A stretch of 64,000 nucleotides of DNA from the NCBI RefSeq assembly GCF_009761675.1, contig NZ_QUZH01000033.1, positions 186,001-250,000 on the forward strand, read 5' to 3'. Every line of letters starts with the position of its first letter. The first letter of the stretch is position 1. The position numbers were made by a program, and so were the translations under genes. The stretch is from Bhargavaea sp. CC-171006 (GTDB lineage Bacteria; Bacillota; Bacilli; Bacillales_A; Planococcaceae). The notes below the pieces were generated by a model. It saw only the letters and a program-made list of their open reading frames with translations, made no database searches and was not told where the DNA came from. Below, one piece after another: positions 1 through 9,191 of this stretch.

Positions 1-2495
1 AGGAAGAACACGGATTTAACGAATTACAGGAAGAAAAGCGCAAAAGTGCCGGCGCGGTATTTGTAGATCAATTCAAGGATTTCCTGGTCATCATCTTAAA
101 TATTGCGGCCATCATCTCCGCGTTTCTGGGAGAAGTGGAAAGTTCAATTGTCATTTTGACAGTTGTCCTGCTGAATGCGGCACTGGGAACGATCCAGCAC
201 GTCAAAGCTGAAAAATCATTGAACAGCCTAAAGGCCATGGCGGCTCCATCCGCGAATGTCATGAGAAATGGCAAGGTCGTTCAGATTCCATCGAGAGAAG
301 TCGTGACCGGGGATCTTTTGATCATCAACGCCGGAGACTATATCTGCGCAGATGCCCGCGTCTTAGAGAGCCACAGCCTTCTGATCAATGAAAGTTCGTT
401 AACCGGGGAATCCGTTCCTGTCGAAAAAAACGAGGATTTCGTTACAACAGATGCGGTTGCTCTGGGCGACAGGAAAGACATGGTGTTTTCAGGAAGCTTT
501 GTGACTGGCGGCAGGGGAAAAGCGGTCGTGACCGCGATCGGCATGGATACAGAAATCGGGAAGATTGCGGATCTGCTGGAAAACGCCAAGGAAAAAAGCA
601 CCCCGCTCCAGGAAAGGCTGGATCAATTCGGAAAAGCGCTGGCCATCGGAATCACGGTGATCTGCCTGATCGTTTTCGCATTGGATGTCATTCGCGGGCG
701 TGAACTGGCGGATTCGTTCATGTTTGCCGTTTCTCTGGCGGTTGCCGCCATTCCTGAGGCGCTGAGCTCCATTGTGACCATCGTCCTCGCCTTCGGGACA
801 CAGAAGATGGCCAAGGAAAATGCCATCATCCGTAAATTGCATGCGGTTGAAAGTCTTGGCAATATTTCGGTGATCTGCTCAGACAAAACCGGGACACTGA
901 CCCAGAACAAAATGACGGTTCAGCATTTCTACACGGACGGGAAGATTTTCGGCTCCGATCAGTTGCAGCCCGGAAATAAACAACATGAAAAGCTGCTGCG
1001 GATGGCCTTGCTATGCAATGATGCCGTAACCGCGGGGGAACAGGAAATCGGAGACCCTACAGAAATCGCTCTCGTCAACATCGGAAAGCAATATGGATTT
1101 GATGAAAGGATGGAGCGGGAGCAGAATGAACGCATCGGAGAGGTGCCTTTTGATTCCCGCAGGAAGTTCATGTCGACGATCCACCGCATCGGCCATAAGC
1201 AGGTGATGATCACCAAAGGCGCAACAGATGTCCTGATCCCCAGAATCAGCCGCATCGAGACCGCAGGCGGAGTTCAGGTAATCACTCTGCAGCAGATCGA
1301 ATCAATCAGGCAGGCTGCACATTCGTTTGCTGATGGGGGACTGCGTGTCCTTGCTCTAGCTTATAAGGAAGTCTTCCCGCTGAAAACGGGTGCCGTCCAA
1401 GAAGAGGGCCTGACTTTCCTGGGGCTGATCGCCATGATGGACCCTCCCAGGGAAGAAACCGAACAGGCAGTGGATGATTGTATCCGGGCCGGGGTCAAGC
1501 CCGTCATGATTACGGGTGACCATAAAATCACCGCCATCGCGATTGCCGGACAGATCGGGATTTTAAAAGATCCCTCCGAGGCGATAGAAGGGAAAGACAT
1601 CGAGAAGCTTTCAGATGATGAATTAAAGGACCGCATTGAACAGTTGTCCGTTTATGCGCGGGTCTCTCCGGAACACAAAATCAGGATTGTGAGAGCCTGG
1701 CAGGAAAAAGGGAACGTGGTCGCCATGACCGGTGACGGCGTGAATGATGCACCGGCACTGAAGCAGGCGGACATCGGAGTGGCCATGGGAATGGCCGGAA
1801 CGGAAGTGGCCAAGGATGCATCTTCGATGGTACTGACCGATGATAATTTTTCAACCATCGTAAAAGCCGTATCCAATGGGCGGAGCATGTACAACAATAT
1901 CAAAAATGCCATCCAGTTTTTATTGTCCGGAAATGCAGGGGCGATATTCGTCGTGATGTACGCTTCACTTCTGGCACTCCCGGTTCCCTTCCTGCCGGCC
2001 CACCTCCTGTTTATTAATCTGCTGACGGACAGTTTGCCGGCCATTGCCATCGGACTGGAGCCGCATGGCAAAAAAGTGATGAAAGAAATGCCGAGAGACA
2101 AGGACGAGGGCCTGTTCAGTAAGCGGGATGTCATCCAGATCAGCCTGGAAGGCCTGCTGATTGCCGCTGTCACGATCATTGCTTTCCGGTATGGATTAAC
2201 TGCTGGGGGCCCCGCAGATGCCACCACGATGGCGTTTGCCACGCTGTGCCTTGCCCGTCTGTTCCATGGATTCAACTGCCGCTCAAAGGACTCCATTTTC
2301 AGGATTGGTATTTTTTCCAACATCGCCTGCTGGACCGCGTTTCTGATCGGCGTCATCCTCCTGAACCTCGTTTTGACATTTGGTCTGTTTGAAGTGGCTC
2401 CACTTGGCAAGGAACAGTTATATATGGTCTACGGACTGGCATTTGTTCCTTTAATCGTTATCCAGACGGGTAAATTGATTTTCGTGAAATCGTAA
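1..2495 (+). CDS. Calcium-type P-type ATPase (5' end outside the window)
   Basis: Membrane pump of the P-type II family that uses ATP to move a cation, most likely Ca2+, out of the cytoplasm. The frame is open from base 3, before the first ATG at 135, and reads like the N-terminal cation-ATPase region, so the true start lies upstream of the window. In order it shows the actuator-domain LTGES motif (around base 400), a PEAL membrane motif (around 750), the phosphorylation loop DKTGTLT (around 880), the hinge TGDGVNDAP (around 1730) and a C-terminal bundle of membrane segments. Calcium is inferred from family resemblance. A Mn2+ role is possible. A terminator follows directly. Confidence 0.88.
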   Translation, partial: EEHGFNELQEEKRKSAGAVFVDQFKDFLVIILNIAAIISAFLGEVESSIVILTVVLLNAALGTIQHVKAEKSLNSLKAMAAPSANVMRNGKVVQIPSREVVTGDLLIINAGDYICADARVLESHSLLINESSLTGESVPVEKNEDFVTTDAVALGDRKDMVFSGSFVTGGRGKAVVTAIGMDTEIGKIADLLENAKEKSTPLQERLDQFGKALAIGITVICLIVFALDVIRGRELADSFMFAVSLAVAAIPEALSSIVTIVLAFGTQKMAKENAIIRKLHAVESLGNISVICSDKTGTLTQNKMTVQHFYTDGKIFGSDQLQPGNKQHEKLLRMALLCNDAVTAGEQEIGDPTEIALVNIGKQYGFDERMEREQNERIGEVPFDSRRKFMSTIHRIGHKQVMITKGATDVLIPRISRIETAGGVQVITLQQIESIRQAAHSFADGGLRVLALAYKEVFPLKTGAVQEEGLTFLGLIAMMDPPREETEQAVDDCIRAGVKPVMITGDHKITAIAIAGQIGILKDPSEAIEGKDIEKLSDDELKDRIEQLSVYARVSPEHKIRIVRAWQEKGNVVAMTGDGVNDAPALKQADIGVAMGMAGTEVAKDASSMVLTDDNFSTIVKAVSNGRSMYNNIKNAIQFLLSGNAGAIFVVMYASLLALPVPFLPAHLLFINLLTDSLPAIAIGLEPHGKKVMKEMPRDKDEGLFSKRDVIQISLEGLLIAAVTIIAFRYGLTAGGPADATTMAFATLCLARLFHGFNCRSKDSIFRIGIFSNIACWTAFLIGVILLNLVLTFGLFEVAPLGKEQLYMVYGLAFVPLIVIQTGKLIFVKS

Positions 2496-2513
2496 AGAAT
2501 AACAACAACCTTT

Positions 2514-2552
2514 CCGAATTCGACCCGCTTTCAGGGAGAATTCGGTTTTTTA
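2514..2552 (+). terminator. Rho-independent terminator after the P-type ATPase
   Basis: The arms CCGAATTC and GAATTCGG are followed by a run of six T. It ends the ATPase transcript just before the promoter of the MerR-type gene. Confidence 0.75.
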
Positions 2553-2566
2553 TTTGTTTAGATGTA

Positions 2567-2597
2567 TTGACCCTGACGCAACGTCAGACTCTATACT
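2567..2597 (+). promoter_or_regulatory. MerR-type promoter and operator with 19-bp spacer
   Basis: A TTGACC -35 box (2567-2572) and a TATACT -10 box (2592-2597) are separated by 19 bp. Within the spacer lies a perfect dyad, CTGACG-CAA-CGTCAG (2573-2587). An over-long spacer holding a dyad is the hallmark of promoters that MerR-family activators untwist. It lies 30 bp before a MerR-family gene, so autoregulation is the simplest reading. Confidence 0.85.
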
Positions 2598-2626
2598 GGA
2601 TTCATGAGATAAAGGAGGGGGTTGGG

Positions 2627-3376
2627 ATTCTCCGAAAAGTAAAGGAAGTTGCAGATCTGACCGGTGTCAGTATCCGGACACTTCATCATTACGACCGGAT
2701 CGGACTTTTGTCACCGGAACACGTGACCGAGGCGGGGTACCGCCAATATTCTGACCGTGACCTGGAAACGCTCCAGCAAATCCTGTTTTTCAGGGAACTG
2801 GGCTTTCAGCTGAAGCGAATCGGCGAGATCTTGAAGAGCCCGGACTTTGATCGGGAAGATGCGCTTTTACTGCAGCGAGAAGCCCTCCTTGAAAAAAGGG
2901 CGAGGCTTGACCGGATGATCCGGACTTTGGATAAAACGATACAAGATGCGAAGGGAGAAATTGAAATGACCGATAAGGAGAAGTTCGAGGGGTTCGACTT
3001 CACGAATAATCCATACGAGGATGAAGCCCGGCAGCGGTGGGGGGATGAGGCGGTCGACCGTTCCAACCAGGCACTGGCAAACGTGGGGCCGGAAGGGCAG
3101 AAGCAGATTGGCGTACAGATGGAGGCACTGTTCCGGAAACTTGCGGCAATGAGGCATCAGAACGCGGCCTCCGATGAGGTCCAGCAGGCAATCGGCGAAT
3201 GGCATGCATTCCTGAACAGCATGGGACATACTTATTCGCCGCAAGCCTTCAAGGGGCTTGGACAGCTGTATATCCAAGATGAGCGGTTCACCAAAAATAT
3301 GGACAAATTCGGAGATGGATTCGCCCGGTTCATGGCGGAAGCGATGGCGATTCGTGCTAACCGACTTCAGAGCTGA
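2627..3376 (+). CDS. MerR-family multidrug-type activator, Mta/TipA-like
   Basis: Transcription activator with an N-terminal MerR helix-turn-helix (residues 1-70, with the typical VSIRTLHHYDRIGLL), a coiled coil near residues 75-110 and a C-terminal TipAS antibiotic-recognition domain (about 125-249). It resembles Bacillus subtilis Mta along its length. The start is odd. The only ordinary in-frame start codon upstream, a TTG at 2567, lies inside the -35 box. A strong AAAGGAGGGG ribosome site at 2611-2620 is spaced for an ATT codon at 2627, and that codon aligns with the first Met of Mta, so I choose ATT. It probably controls its own gene and perhaps a distant efflux pump. The inducing ligand is unknown. 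Confidence 0.85.
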   Translation: MLRKVKEVADLTGVSIRTLHHYDRIGLLSPEHVTEAGYRQYSDRDLETLQQILFFRELGFQLKRIGEILKSPDFDREDALLLQREALLEKRARLDRMIRTLDKTIQDAKGEIEMTDKEKFEGFDFTNNPYEDEARQRWGDEAVDRSNQALANVGPEGQKQIGVQMEALFRKLAAMRHQNAASDEVQQAIGEWHAFLNSMGHTYSPQAFKGLGQLYIQDERFTKNMDKFGDGFARFMAEAMAIRANRLQS

Positions 3377-3390
3377 TTCGCTCCAATATA

Positions 3391-3426
3391 AAAGGCTTTC
3401 CGGAACAGAATTCCGGAAAGCCTTTT
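3391..3426. terminator. Bidirectional terminator between convergent genes
   Basis: A long near-perfect stem with arms of about 14 bp (AAGGCTTTCCGGAA and its complement) is flanked by A and T runs on both sides. It serves the Mta-like gene on the + strand and the purine permease on the - strand. Confidence 0.85.
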
Positions 3427-3440
3427 TCTATGGCGGCATC

Positions 3441-4724
3441 TTATACGAGATAAACCGCGAAATTCAGGATGAAAAGGACCGCAATCACGTAGAGCGGGGT
3501 TGCGACCTCCCGGGCCCGTCCGCTTGCCAGCTTCAATAGCGGATAAAGGATGAACCCGACGGCTACGCCGTCCGCAATGCTCTGGGTAAATGGAATCATC
3601 GCGATCAGGAAGATCGCAGGGAACGCCTCAGTCAGATCGGATGTATCCAGGTCGGTAATATTCTGGACCATCAGTCCGCCGATGATCAGAAGAATCGGAG
3701 CGATCGCATTGTCCGGAATATACTGGATGACCGGGATAAAGAAGACTGACAGCAGGAACAGGATGCCTGCCGTAACTGCGCTGAGTCCGGTCCGGCCGCC
3801 AGCTGCGATGACGGCACCCGTTTCCGCGGTGGCCACGGGAGTGCTGGAGCCGAACAGTCCTGACAGCATGGCGGACAGCGAAGTCGCCTGCAGAGCCCGT
3901 TCCGCCTTTTCGGGGCGGCCCGCTGCGGCTGTGTGTGACTGCACGAGTCCGATGTTCTCAAAGACGGTCACCATCGTCAGGGAAAACGTGCCGACGATAA
4001 ACGCCATGGAAAGCACACTGTCAAACGACCATGCAGCAAACACATCGCCGTAAGAAGCAAGGGAGATGTCATCGTTCCCGGATCCATCAGGCAAAGTGCC
4101 GAACAGGGCTGCAATGGCGGTACCCGCGATCATCGCCCAGAGAAAGTGCCCCGTGATGTTCCTCAGAAACAGGACAAGCGCGATGAGGAGCGTCAGGACC
4201 GTAGCGATCAGTTTCGGATCTGACAGGTCGCCCAGTGCGATCATCGAACTTGTGCCGCGGTCGATGATGCCGCCTTTCTCCAGGCCGATAAAGATCAGGA
4301 ACAATCCGATTCCGACTGTAATGGCCACTTTTAGCGATTGCGGTATCACCCGGTTCAGGATGGCCCCGAGCTTCGTGAAGGCGACTGCCACGAAGATGAC
4401 GCCGGAGATGAACACAAGTGTCAGCGCGGTCCGATAATCCATTCCCATTGAATGGACAAACGTGTAGGTGAACATGACGTTTATGCCCATTCCGGGAACG
4501 AGGAGGATCGGCGCATTTGCCCAGAGTCCCATCAGGAGGCACCCTACGAACGAAATCAGGATCGTAGCGATCATGGCGCCTTCCAGCGGAATCCCGGATT
4601 CGGCAAGGATGAACGAGTTGACGGCAATGATGTAGGCGATCGTAAAGAAGCCGACCAGACCGGCCATCACTTCCGTCCGTACGTTCGTCCCGTGCCCCTT
4701 CAAATCAAAAAGATCTTTTTTCAA
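3441..4724 (-). CDS. NCS2 family purine permease (PbuG/PbuO/AzgA type)
   Basis: Polytopic membrane protein of 427 residues in the nucleobase-cation symporter 2 family, AzgA branch. Members import guanine, hypoxanthine or adenine with protons. About twelve hydrophobic segments are visible, with the conserved N-terminal TEVMAGLVGFFTIAYI region and the GMGINVMFTYT motif of the family. The start is a TTG preceded by a GCAGG site. A clear promoter lies 75 bp upstream, but I found no purine riboswitch in the short leader. The exact purine cannot be told from sequence. Confidence 0.85.
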   Translation of the reverse strand: MKKDLFDLKGHGTNVRTEVMAGLVGFFTIAYIIAVNSFILAESGIPLEGAMIATILISFVGCLLMGLWANAPILLVPGMGINVMFTYTFVHSMGMDYRTALTLVFISGVIFVAVAFTKLGAILNRVIPQSLKVAITVGIGLFLIFIGLEKGGIIDRGTSSMIALGDLSDPKLIATVLTLLIALVLFLRNITGHFLWAMIAGTAIAALFGTLPDGSGNDDISLASYGDVFAAWSFDSVLSMAFIVGTFSLTMVTVFENIGLVQSHTAAAGRPEKAERALQATSLSAMLSGLFGSSTPVATAETGAVIAAGGRTGLSAVTAGILFLLSVFFIPVIQYIPDNAIAPILLIIGGLMVQNITDLDTSDLTEAFPAIFLIAMIPFTQSIADGVAVGFILYPLLKLASGRAREVATPLYVIAVLFILNFAVYLV

Positions 4725-4798
4725 TGGTAAAACCTGCTATTCAATTATCCCTCTCCCAACCCGCTTCGCTCTAAAAAAAGAGGAAGCCACAAGTCCTT

Positions 4799-4827
4799 AT
4801 TATACTCCGGAATCACCGGGCCATCAA
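4799..4827 (-). promoter_or_regulatory. Sigma-A promoter of the purine permease
   Basis: Read on the - strand, TTGATG (4827-4822) and a perfect TATAAT (4804-4799) are 17 bp apart, upstream of the permease start at 4724. Confidence 0.7.
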
Positions 4828-4833
4828 AGGAAA

Positions 4834-4858
4834 CCCCTTCCACGACATGTGGAAGGGG
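4834..4858 (-). terminator. Terminator after pepF
   Basis: A perfect 10-bp stem (CCCCTTCCAC and its complement) with a 5-nt loop lies just after the pepF stop codon, followed on the - strand by a T-rich tract. Confidence 0.65.
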
Positions 4859-4866
4859 AAAGGAAA

Positions 4867-6681
4867 TTATGCTTCGGTATTGGCGGAAATCTCTTCTGTC
4901 AGCTTTTCAAGCTGGTCGATCAGGTTGCCGATGTAGGCGATGGTGTCGCGGAGCGGAGCATCCGTCGTGATGTCGACGCCTGCCATTTGGGCGAGTTCAA
5001 CCGGAGACTTCGTGCCTCCAGAGCGAAGAACTTCCAGCCAGTCGTTCACAGCCGGCTCGCCTTCGTCCAGGATCCGCTTGGACACCTGTGTGGAGATCGT
5101 AAGGCCCGCACTGTAAGTATACGGATAGAGTCCCATGTAGTAATGCGGCTGTCGCATCCAGGTGAGTTCCGCACCTTCTTCGATCGTGACATCGCTGCCC
5201 CAGAACTCCTCGAGCACGCTGCGCTTCAGTTCATTCAGCACACCGGCATTGACGCTCTGGCCGGCATCGATCCGCTCGTAGACTTTGCGCTGGTAGGCAG
5301 CTTCGAGAAGGTGGGTGACGAAGTTGTGGTAGTACGTCCGTGCCACGATGGAAGCGATCACCCAGCGCTTGAACCGCGGATCATCCGAGTTCTTAAGCAG
5401 GTGATTGGCCATCAGCATTTCGTTCATCGTAGAAGGCGCCTCGATAAAGTAGAGGGAAGGCCTTGCGTTAAAGACACCCTGCTCTCTGTTGGCGTTGTAG
5501 AAGTGCCCGGCGTGGCCCAGTTCATGAGCAAGCACGAAAACATCTTCCATGCTTCCCGACCAGGAGATCAGGATATAAGGATGAACGCCGTACGGGCTGG
5601 AACAGAATGCGCCGGTCGACTTTCCTTTGTTTTGTGCGAAGTCGGTCCAGCGTTCATCATAGGATCGTTTCAGCATTTCGGAATAGTCTTCGCCCATGAC
5701 CGAAAGGGCGTCGAAGATATACTTCTTCGATTCTTCGATGGTGATCTTCGGCTCATACGAAGGGTCAAGCGGCACTTTCAGATCGGCGAAGGTCATTTGG
5801 TCAATGCCGTGCACATCCTTAAGCAGCTTCGCATACCTGCGCATATGCGGCGCCAATTCATTCATGATCAGATCGATCTGGCGGTCGTACAGTTCACGGT
5901 CGACTTCCTGGTTGAACAGCAGGTAATCGAAGACCGTGTCAAAACCGCGAAGATCGGAAGTTGTTTTCTCCGTCTGGAGATGGGTGTCATAGGTTTTGGC
6001 GGTCGTGTGCTGATAGTCGGCAAGTTTCTTGTAGAACGCTTTGTAGGCAGCACGGCGCTTTTCTGTGTCAGGATCGGTTTCCCAGGTGCCTTCAAACAGG
6101 TTATAGCTGTTCGGGAACTGCTCGCCGCCGGCCTCAAAGTCCGGGAAGTCCATATCCACAAGCTTTGTCGTGTTGTAGAGCTCGTACGGCGCATCAAATA
6201 CGGAAGAGAATGCTGCAAGAACTTTCTCCACTTCGGGATGGAGCTTGTGAGGTTTGAAGCGGAGGATGTCCCTCAGATAGATCCGGAAATCTTCAGATTG
6301 CTCCATCGCCTGTTTCAGCTCTTCTTCAGGAAGTTGGGAAAGCTCGCTTTCAAAGAAGCTCATCTCGGCTGAACTTTTCGCCATGAGCGAACCGAAAGCC
6401 GCCCCTCTCATCTGGTGGTCGCTGTTTGTCTGATCTTCGCTCTGAAGAAGGTTGACATAGGTGCCGGCAGGGATGATCTTTTCATAGATAGCTGCGTAGT
6501 CCTTGAGTGCTGCTAGAGCCGATGCAGCATCAGTGACTTTGCCCTTGTATTGTTCGGAAAATTTGTTCACGGCATCGCGAATCTCATCCAGTCTTGCTTC
6601 GTAATCGGATTCCGAAGCAAACAGGTCCTTCAGGTTCCAGGTTTCTTCAAGCTTCACTTCTGAACGCGGAATTGCGGACAT
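4867..6681 (-). CDS. pepF: Oligoendopeptidase F
   Basis: Cytoplasmic zinc metallopeptidase of family M3B that cleaves short peptides. The protein has 604 residues, the usual family length. The zinc motif HELGH is at residues 386-390 within an M3 signature, and the N-terminal helical M3 domain is complete. The ATG start has an AAGGGGGAT ribosome site. The gene stands alone between the purine permease and the divergent P450 gene. The name follows the family. Physiological substrates are not evident from sequence. Confidence 0.93.
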   Translation of the reverse strand: MSAIPRSEVKLEETWNLKDLFASESDYEARLDEIRDAVNKFSEQYKGKVTDAASALAALKDYAAIYEKIIPAGTYVNLLQSEDQTNSDHQMRGAAFGSLMAKSSAEMSFFESELSQLPEEELKQAMEQSEDFRIYLRDILRFKPHKLHPEVEKVLAAFSSVFDAPYELYNTTKLVDMDFPDFEAGGEQFPNSYNLFEGTWETDPDTEKRRAAYKAFYKKLADYQHTTAKTYDTHLQTEKTTSDLRGFDTVFDYLLFNQEVDRELYDRQIDLIMNELAPHMRRYAKLLKDVHGIDQMTFADLKVPLDPSYEPKITIEESKKYIFDALSVMGEDYSEMLKRSYDERWTDFAQNKGKSTGAFCSSPYGVHPYILISWSGSMEDVFVLAHELGHAGHFYNANREQGVFNARPSLYFIEAPSTMNEMLMANHLLKNSDDPRFKRWVIASIVARTYYHNFVTHLLEAAYQRKVYERIDAGQSVNAGVLNELKRSVLEEFWGSDVTIEEGAELTWMRQPHYYMGLYPYTYSAGLTISTQVSKRILDEGEPAVNDWLEVLRSGGTKSPVELAQMAGVDITTDAPLRDTIAYIGNLIDQLEKLTEEISANTEA

Positions 6682-6838
6682 TGGTGTATCCCCCTTATTC
6701 TTACGGTAGTCGAACTAATTGTATAACATCCGGGCCATCATTGAAAGCAGATTCTGAGCTTTCTGACTTGCCGCAACGCGTTATTCTATGCAGGAATCAG
6801 GGAATACATAAAACACTATCGACAGAAGAGGTGTGCTG

Positions 6839-8086
6839 ATGACGAAACAGATTCCAGAGGTCAAGATGTTCGACAGTACGGTAAACGTGGTCACAGAAGG
6901 ATACAACTTTGTCGGCAAGCGGATGTCCCAAATGGATACCGACGTGTTCGAGGCGAGGATCCTGGGTAAGAAAATGATCGTCATGACCGGACGTGACGCA
7001 GCGGAATTGTTTTATGACGAATCCAAGATCAAGCGGGAAGGCGCGATGCCGAAACGCATCCAAAAAACGCTCTTCGGCGTAAATGGAATCCATACGAAGG
7101 ATGGGCAAAAGCACAAAATCCGGAAAGCGATGTTCATGTCGATGATGACCGACGAGAGGCTGGCACATCTCCGGACGATCCTTCAGGAAGAGTGGAAGCG
7201 CAAGGGCCTGGAAATGGAGCAGAAAAAGCGGGCCGTCCTGTTTGATGAGTCAGAGGAACTGATCTTGAGGGCCATGTGCCGATGGACAGGCGTCCCGCTG
7301 ACGGACGCTGAATCCTGGCGGCGTGCCTATGAAGTAGGTGTAATGATTGACGCAGCAGGCGGTGTCGGCAAACGGTACCGCGAAGGGGAAAAGGTTCGGA
7401 CAGAGACAGAAGGATGGATCCAGGAAGTGATCGAAGCTGTCCGGGACGGCAGGATGAAGACTGAAGAAGGTACTCCGGTCCATACGGTCGCTTTCCACGA
7501 AGAAGAAGGGGAACTGCTGGATGCCCACATGGCAGCCATCGAACTCCTCAATGTCATCCGTCCTGCCGTCGCGGTTGCACGTTTTGTCGCGTTTGCGGCT
7601 CTTGCACTTAATGATTTCCCTGAATGGAAGGGAAAACTGTCCACGACAAAAGAGCTGAACAACTTTGCCAACGAAGTCCGGCGATTTTACCCATTCACGC
7701 CTTTCCTTCCGGCAGTAGTCAAGGAGGACTTTGAATGGAAGGGCTATCTGTTCAAAGAGGACCGTCATGTGATCTTGGATGTGCATGGCATCAACCGGGA
7801 TCCGAGAATCTGGGAAGAGCCGGAACAATTTAATCCCGACAGGTTCAATGACTTTGTCGATGACCGCTTCAACTTCATCCCGCAGGGTGGCGGAGATCCG
7901 GATACCGGCCACCGGTGCCCGGGTGAACCGATTGCGGTCATGATTATAGAAGAAAGCGTGCGGTATCTGACAGAAAGCCTGTCCTACGAAGTTCCTGAGC
8001 AGGACCTCACCATCAACATGGTCCGCATGCCGACCCTTCCGAAAGACCGCTTCGTCATGGAAAATATCAGGGTGACGGGCAAGTAA
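6839..8086 (+). CDS. cypC: CYP152 fatty-acid peroxygenase P450
   Basis: Haem-thiolate enzyme that uses H2O2, not a reductase chain, on long-chain fatty acids, giving alpha- or beta-hydroxy acids or, in the OleT branch, terminal alkenes. The 415-residue protein closely resembles B. subtilis P450-BSbeta. The haem-binding GHRCPGE gives the ligand Cys360. The carboxylate-binding Arg-Pro pair is at 241-242 and Phe79 is present. Residue 85 is His, as in the decarboxylase OleT, where P450-BSbeta has Gln. I chose ATG 6839 over GTG 6833 because of the AGAGG spacing. No redox partner gene is adjacent, which fits a peroxygenase. Confidence 0.92.
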   Translation: MTKQIPEVKMFDSTVNVVTEGYNFVGKRMSQMDTDVFEARILGKKMIVMTGRDAAELFYDESKIKREGAMPKRIQKTLFGVNGIHTKDGQKHKIRKAMFMSMMTDERLAHLRTILQEEWKRKGLEMEQKKRAVLFDESEELILRAMCRWTGVPLTDAESWRRAYEVGVMIDAAGGVGKRYREGEKVRTETEGWIQEVIEAVRDGRMKTEEGTPVHTVAFHEEEGELLDAHMAAIELLNVIRPAVAVARFVAFAALALNDFPEWKGKLSTTKELNNFANEVRRFYPFTPFLPAVVKEDFEWKGYLFKEDRHVILDVHGINRDPRIWEEPEQFNPDRFNDFVDDRFNFIPQGGGDPDTGHRCPGEPIAVMIIEESVRYLTESLSYEVPEQDLTINMVRMPTLPKDRFVMENIRVTGK

Positions 8087-8199
8087 TCCGGCAATAAAAA
8101 TATATTTCAGACCTGCAGACGAAGGAGCGATTTTCTCTTTTGCTGCAGCTTTTTATTGGGAACCCTTTCAAGCGGCTCAGGCATGCAGGTGGCAGACGA

Positions 8200-8350
8200 G
8201 GTTTGCGTGCGAATCCAGAAAGCTCGCGTAGGAAATTGGGACGAATCGAAAGTATGCGCATGAACACATGAAATTATCTTGCGAAAAGTGGGACGCCCCA
8301 AAGGTTTACCTGCGAATCTAAAAAATTGCGTGCGAAAATTGCTGTCCCCG
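8200..8350. repeat. Three degenerate ~51-nt intergenic repeats
   Basis: Between the P450 gene and the thioesterase gene (8087-8458, no gene seen) three diverged units begin near 8200, 8250 and 8302. Each has a head like AGGTTTGCGTGCGAATC and a tail rich in TTGCG, AAAATTG and GGGACG. Function is unknown. They look like decayed intergenic repeats and carry no open frame. Confidence 0.5.
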
Positions 8351-8458
8351 CTGAATTGCACCTATGCGCCATTAAATCAAATATTATATTGCTTGCAGGA
8401 ACTCCGGAAAATCTGTCGAAAAGAGGAAGAAGATAAAGGGGAAATAGGAGGGATTTAG

Positions 8459-8950
8459 ATGGTGCAGGAAGCAAAAGAAATCATCCATGCCATCCAGGAT
8501 GAGTACCCGGACGATTACGCCTGGTGCTACGGGTGCGGAAGGCGTAATGCCAAGGGGCATCATTTCCGGACTGGCTGGGACGGGGACGTAACCGTCACAT
8601 ACTACGACCCGGCGGGTGATGAGCTGGCTCTTCCGGGGTTTGTCTACGGCGGTGTGATCGCCTCAATGATCGACTGTCACGGAACCGGTTCGGCATCGTT
8701 GGCGCTCCACAGGAAAAACGGCTACGAGCCGGGGGACGGAGAGGACCCGCCAAGATTCGTCACCGCTTCTCTCCATGTGGACTTCAAGAAGCCGACACCT
8801 CACGGAAAGCTCCTGAAGGCTATTGGACGAGTTGAGGAGATCCACCCGAAAAAGTTTAAGGTGAATATTGAAGTTGAAGCAGAAGGGGAGGTTTGCGTGA
8901 CAGGTGAAGTGGTCGCTGTGGTCATGCCTGAAAACTTCCTTCAGAGATAA
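8459..8950 (+). CDS. PaaI-type hotdog thioesterase
   Basis: Predicted acyl-CoA thioesterase of 163 residues with a single hotdog fold. The GFVYGGVIASMIDCHGTGSA helix and the VDFKKPTPHGKLL strand are typical of the PaaI/YbgC superfamily. An N-terminal CYGCG segment, common in this subgroup, precedes the fold. The ATG has an AGGAGGGATTTAG ribosome site. It sits alone, with a strong terminator after it and a repeat-bearing gap before it. The substrate is unknown, and nearness to the fatty-acid P450 may be coincidence. Confidence 0.8.
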   Translation: MVQEAKEIIHAIQDEYPDDYAWCYGCGRRNAKGHHFRTGWDGDVTVTYYDPAGDELALPGFVYGGVIASMIDCHGTGSASLALHRKNGYEPGDGEDPPRFVTASLHVDFKKPTPHGKLLKAIGRVEEIHPKKFKVNIEVEAEGEVCVTGEVVAVVMPENFLQR

Positions 8951-8958
8951 ATAAAAAG

Positions 8959-8994
8959 GAGAAACCGCCCGATCGCCGGATCGGGCGGTTTCTC
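8959..8994 (+). terminator. Terminator after the hotdog thioesterase gene
   Basis: A perfect 16-bp stem (GAGAAACCGCCCGATC and its complement) with a 4-nt loop starts nine bases after the stop codon. The T run is short. Confidence 0.75.
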
Positions 8995-9191
8995 TGAAAA
9001 CGGAAAATTTGCTGATTCAGGTACTGCTCTGACGAAGAAGAAAATCCATCCCGTCGGTTGCAGGTGATCGGCCAAACTGCCGTCGCCTTTCCGGCAAAGG
9101 TGTCAAATCGAGATTGACCACCAAATTTGCAGTCAGGCTGTCAAATGCACTTTCACAAAAAACTTACTGTTCGCCGCTGCCCATGTCGGAC

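Noticed and set aside
4725-4866. Purine riboswitch before the NCS2 permease
   Set aside because: The leader between promoter and start is under 80 nt and lacks the conserved purine-aptamer loops. Only a promoter is supported.
4849-6372. Long open frame (507 codons) on the + strand opposite pepF
   Set aside because: Antisense to a clear, full-length pepF. It is a GC-bias shadow with no ribosome site or family motifs.
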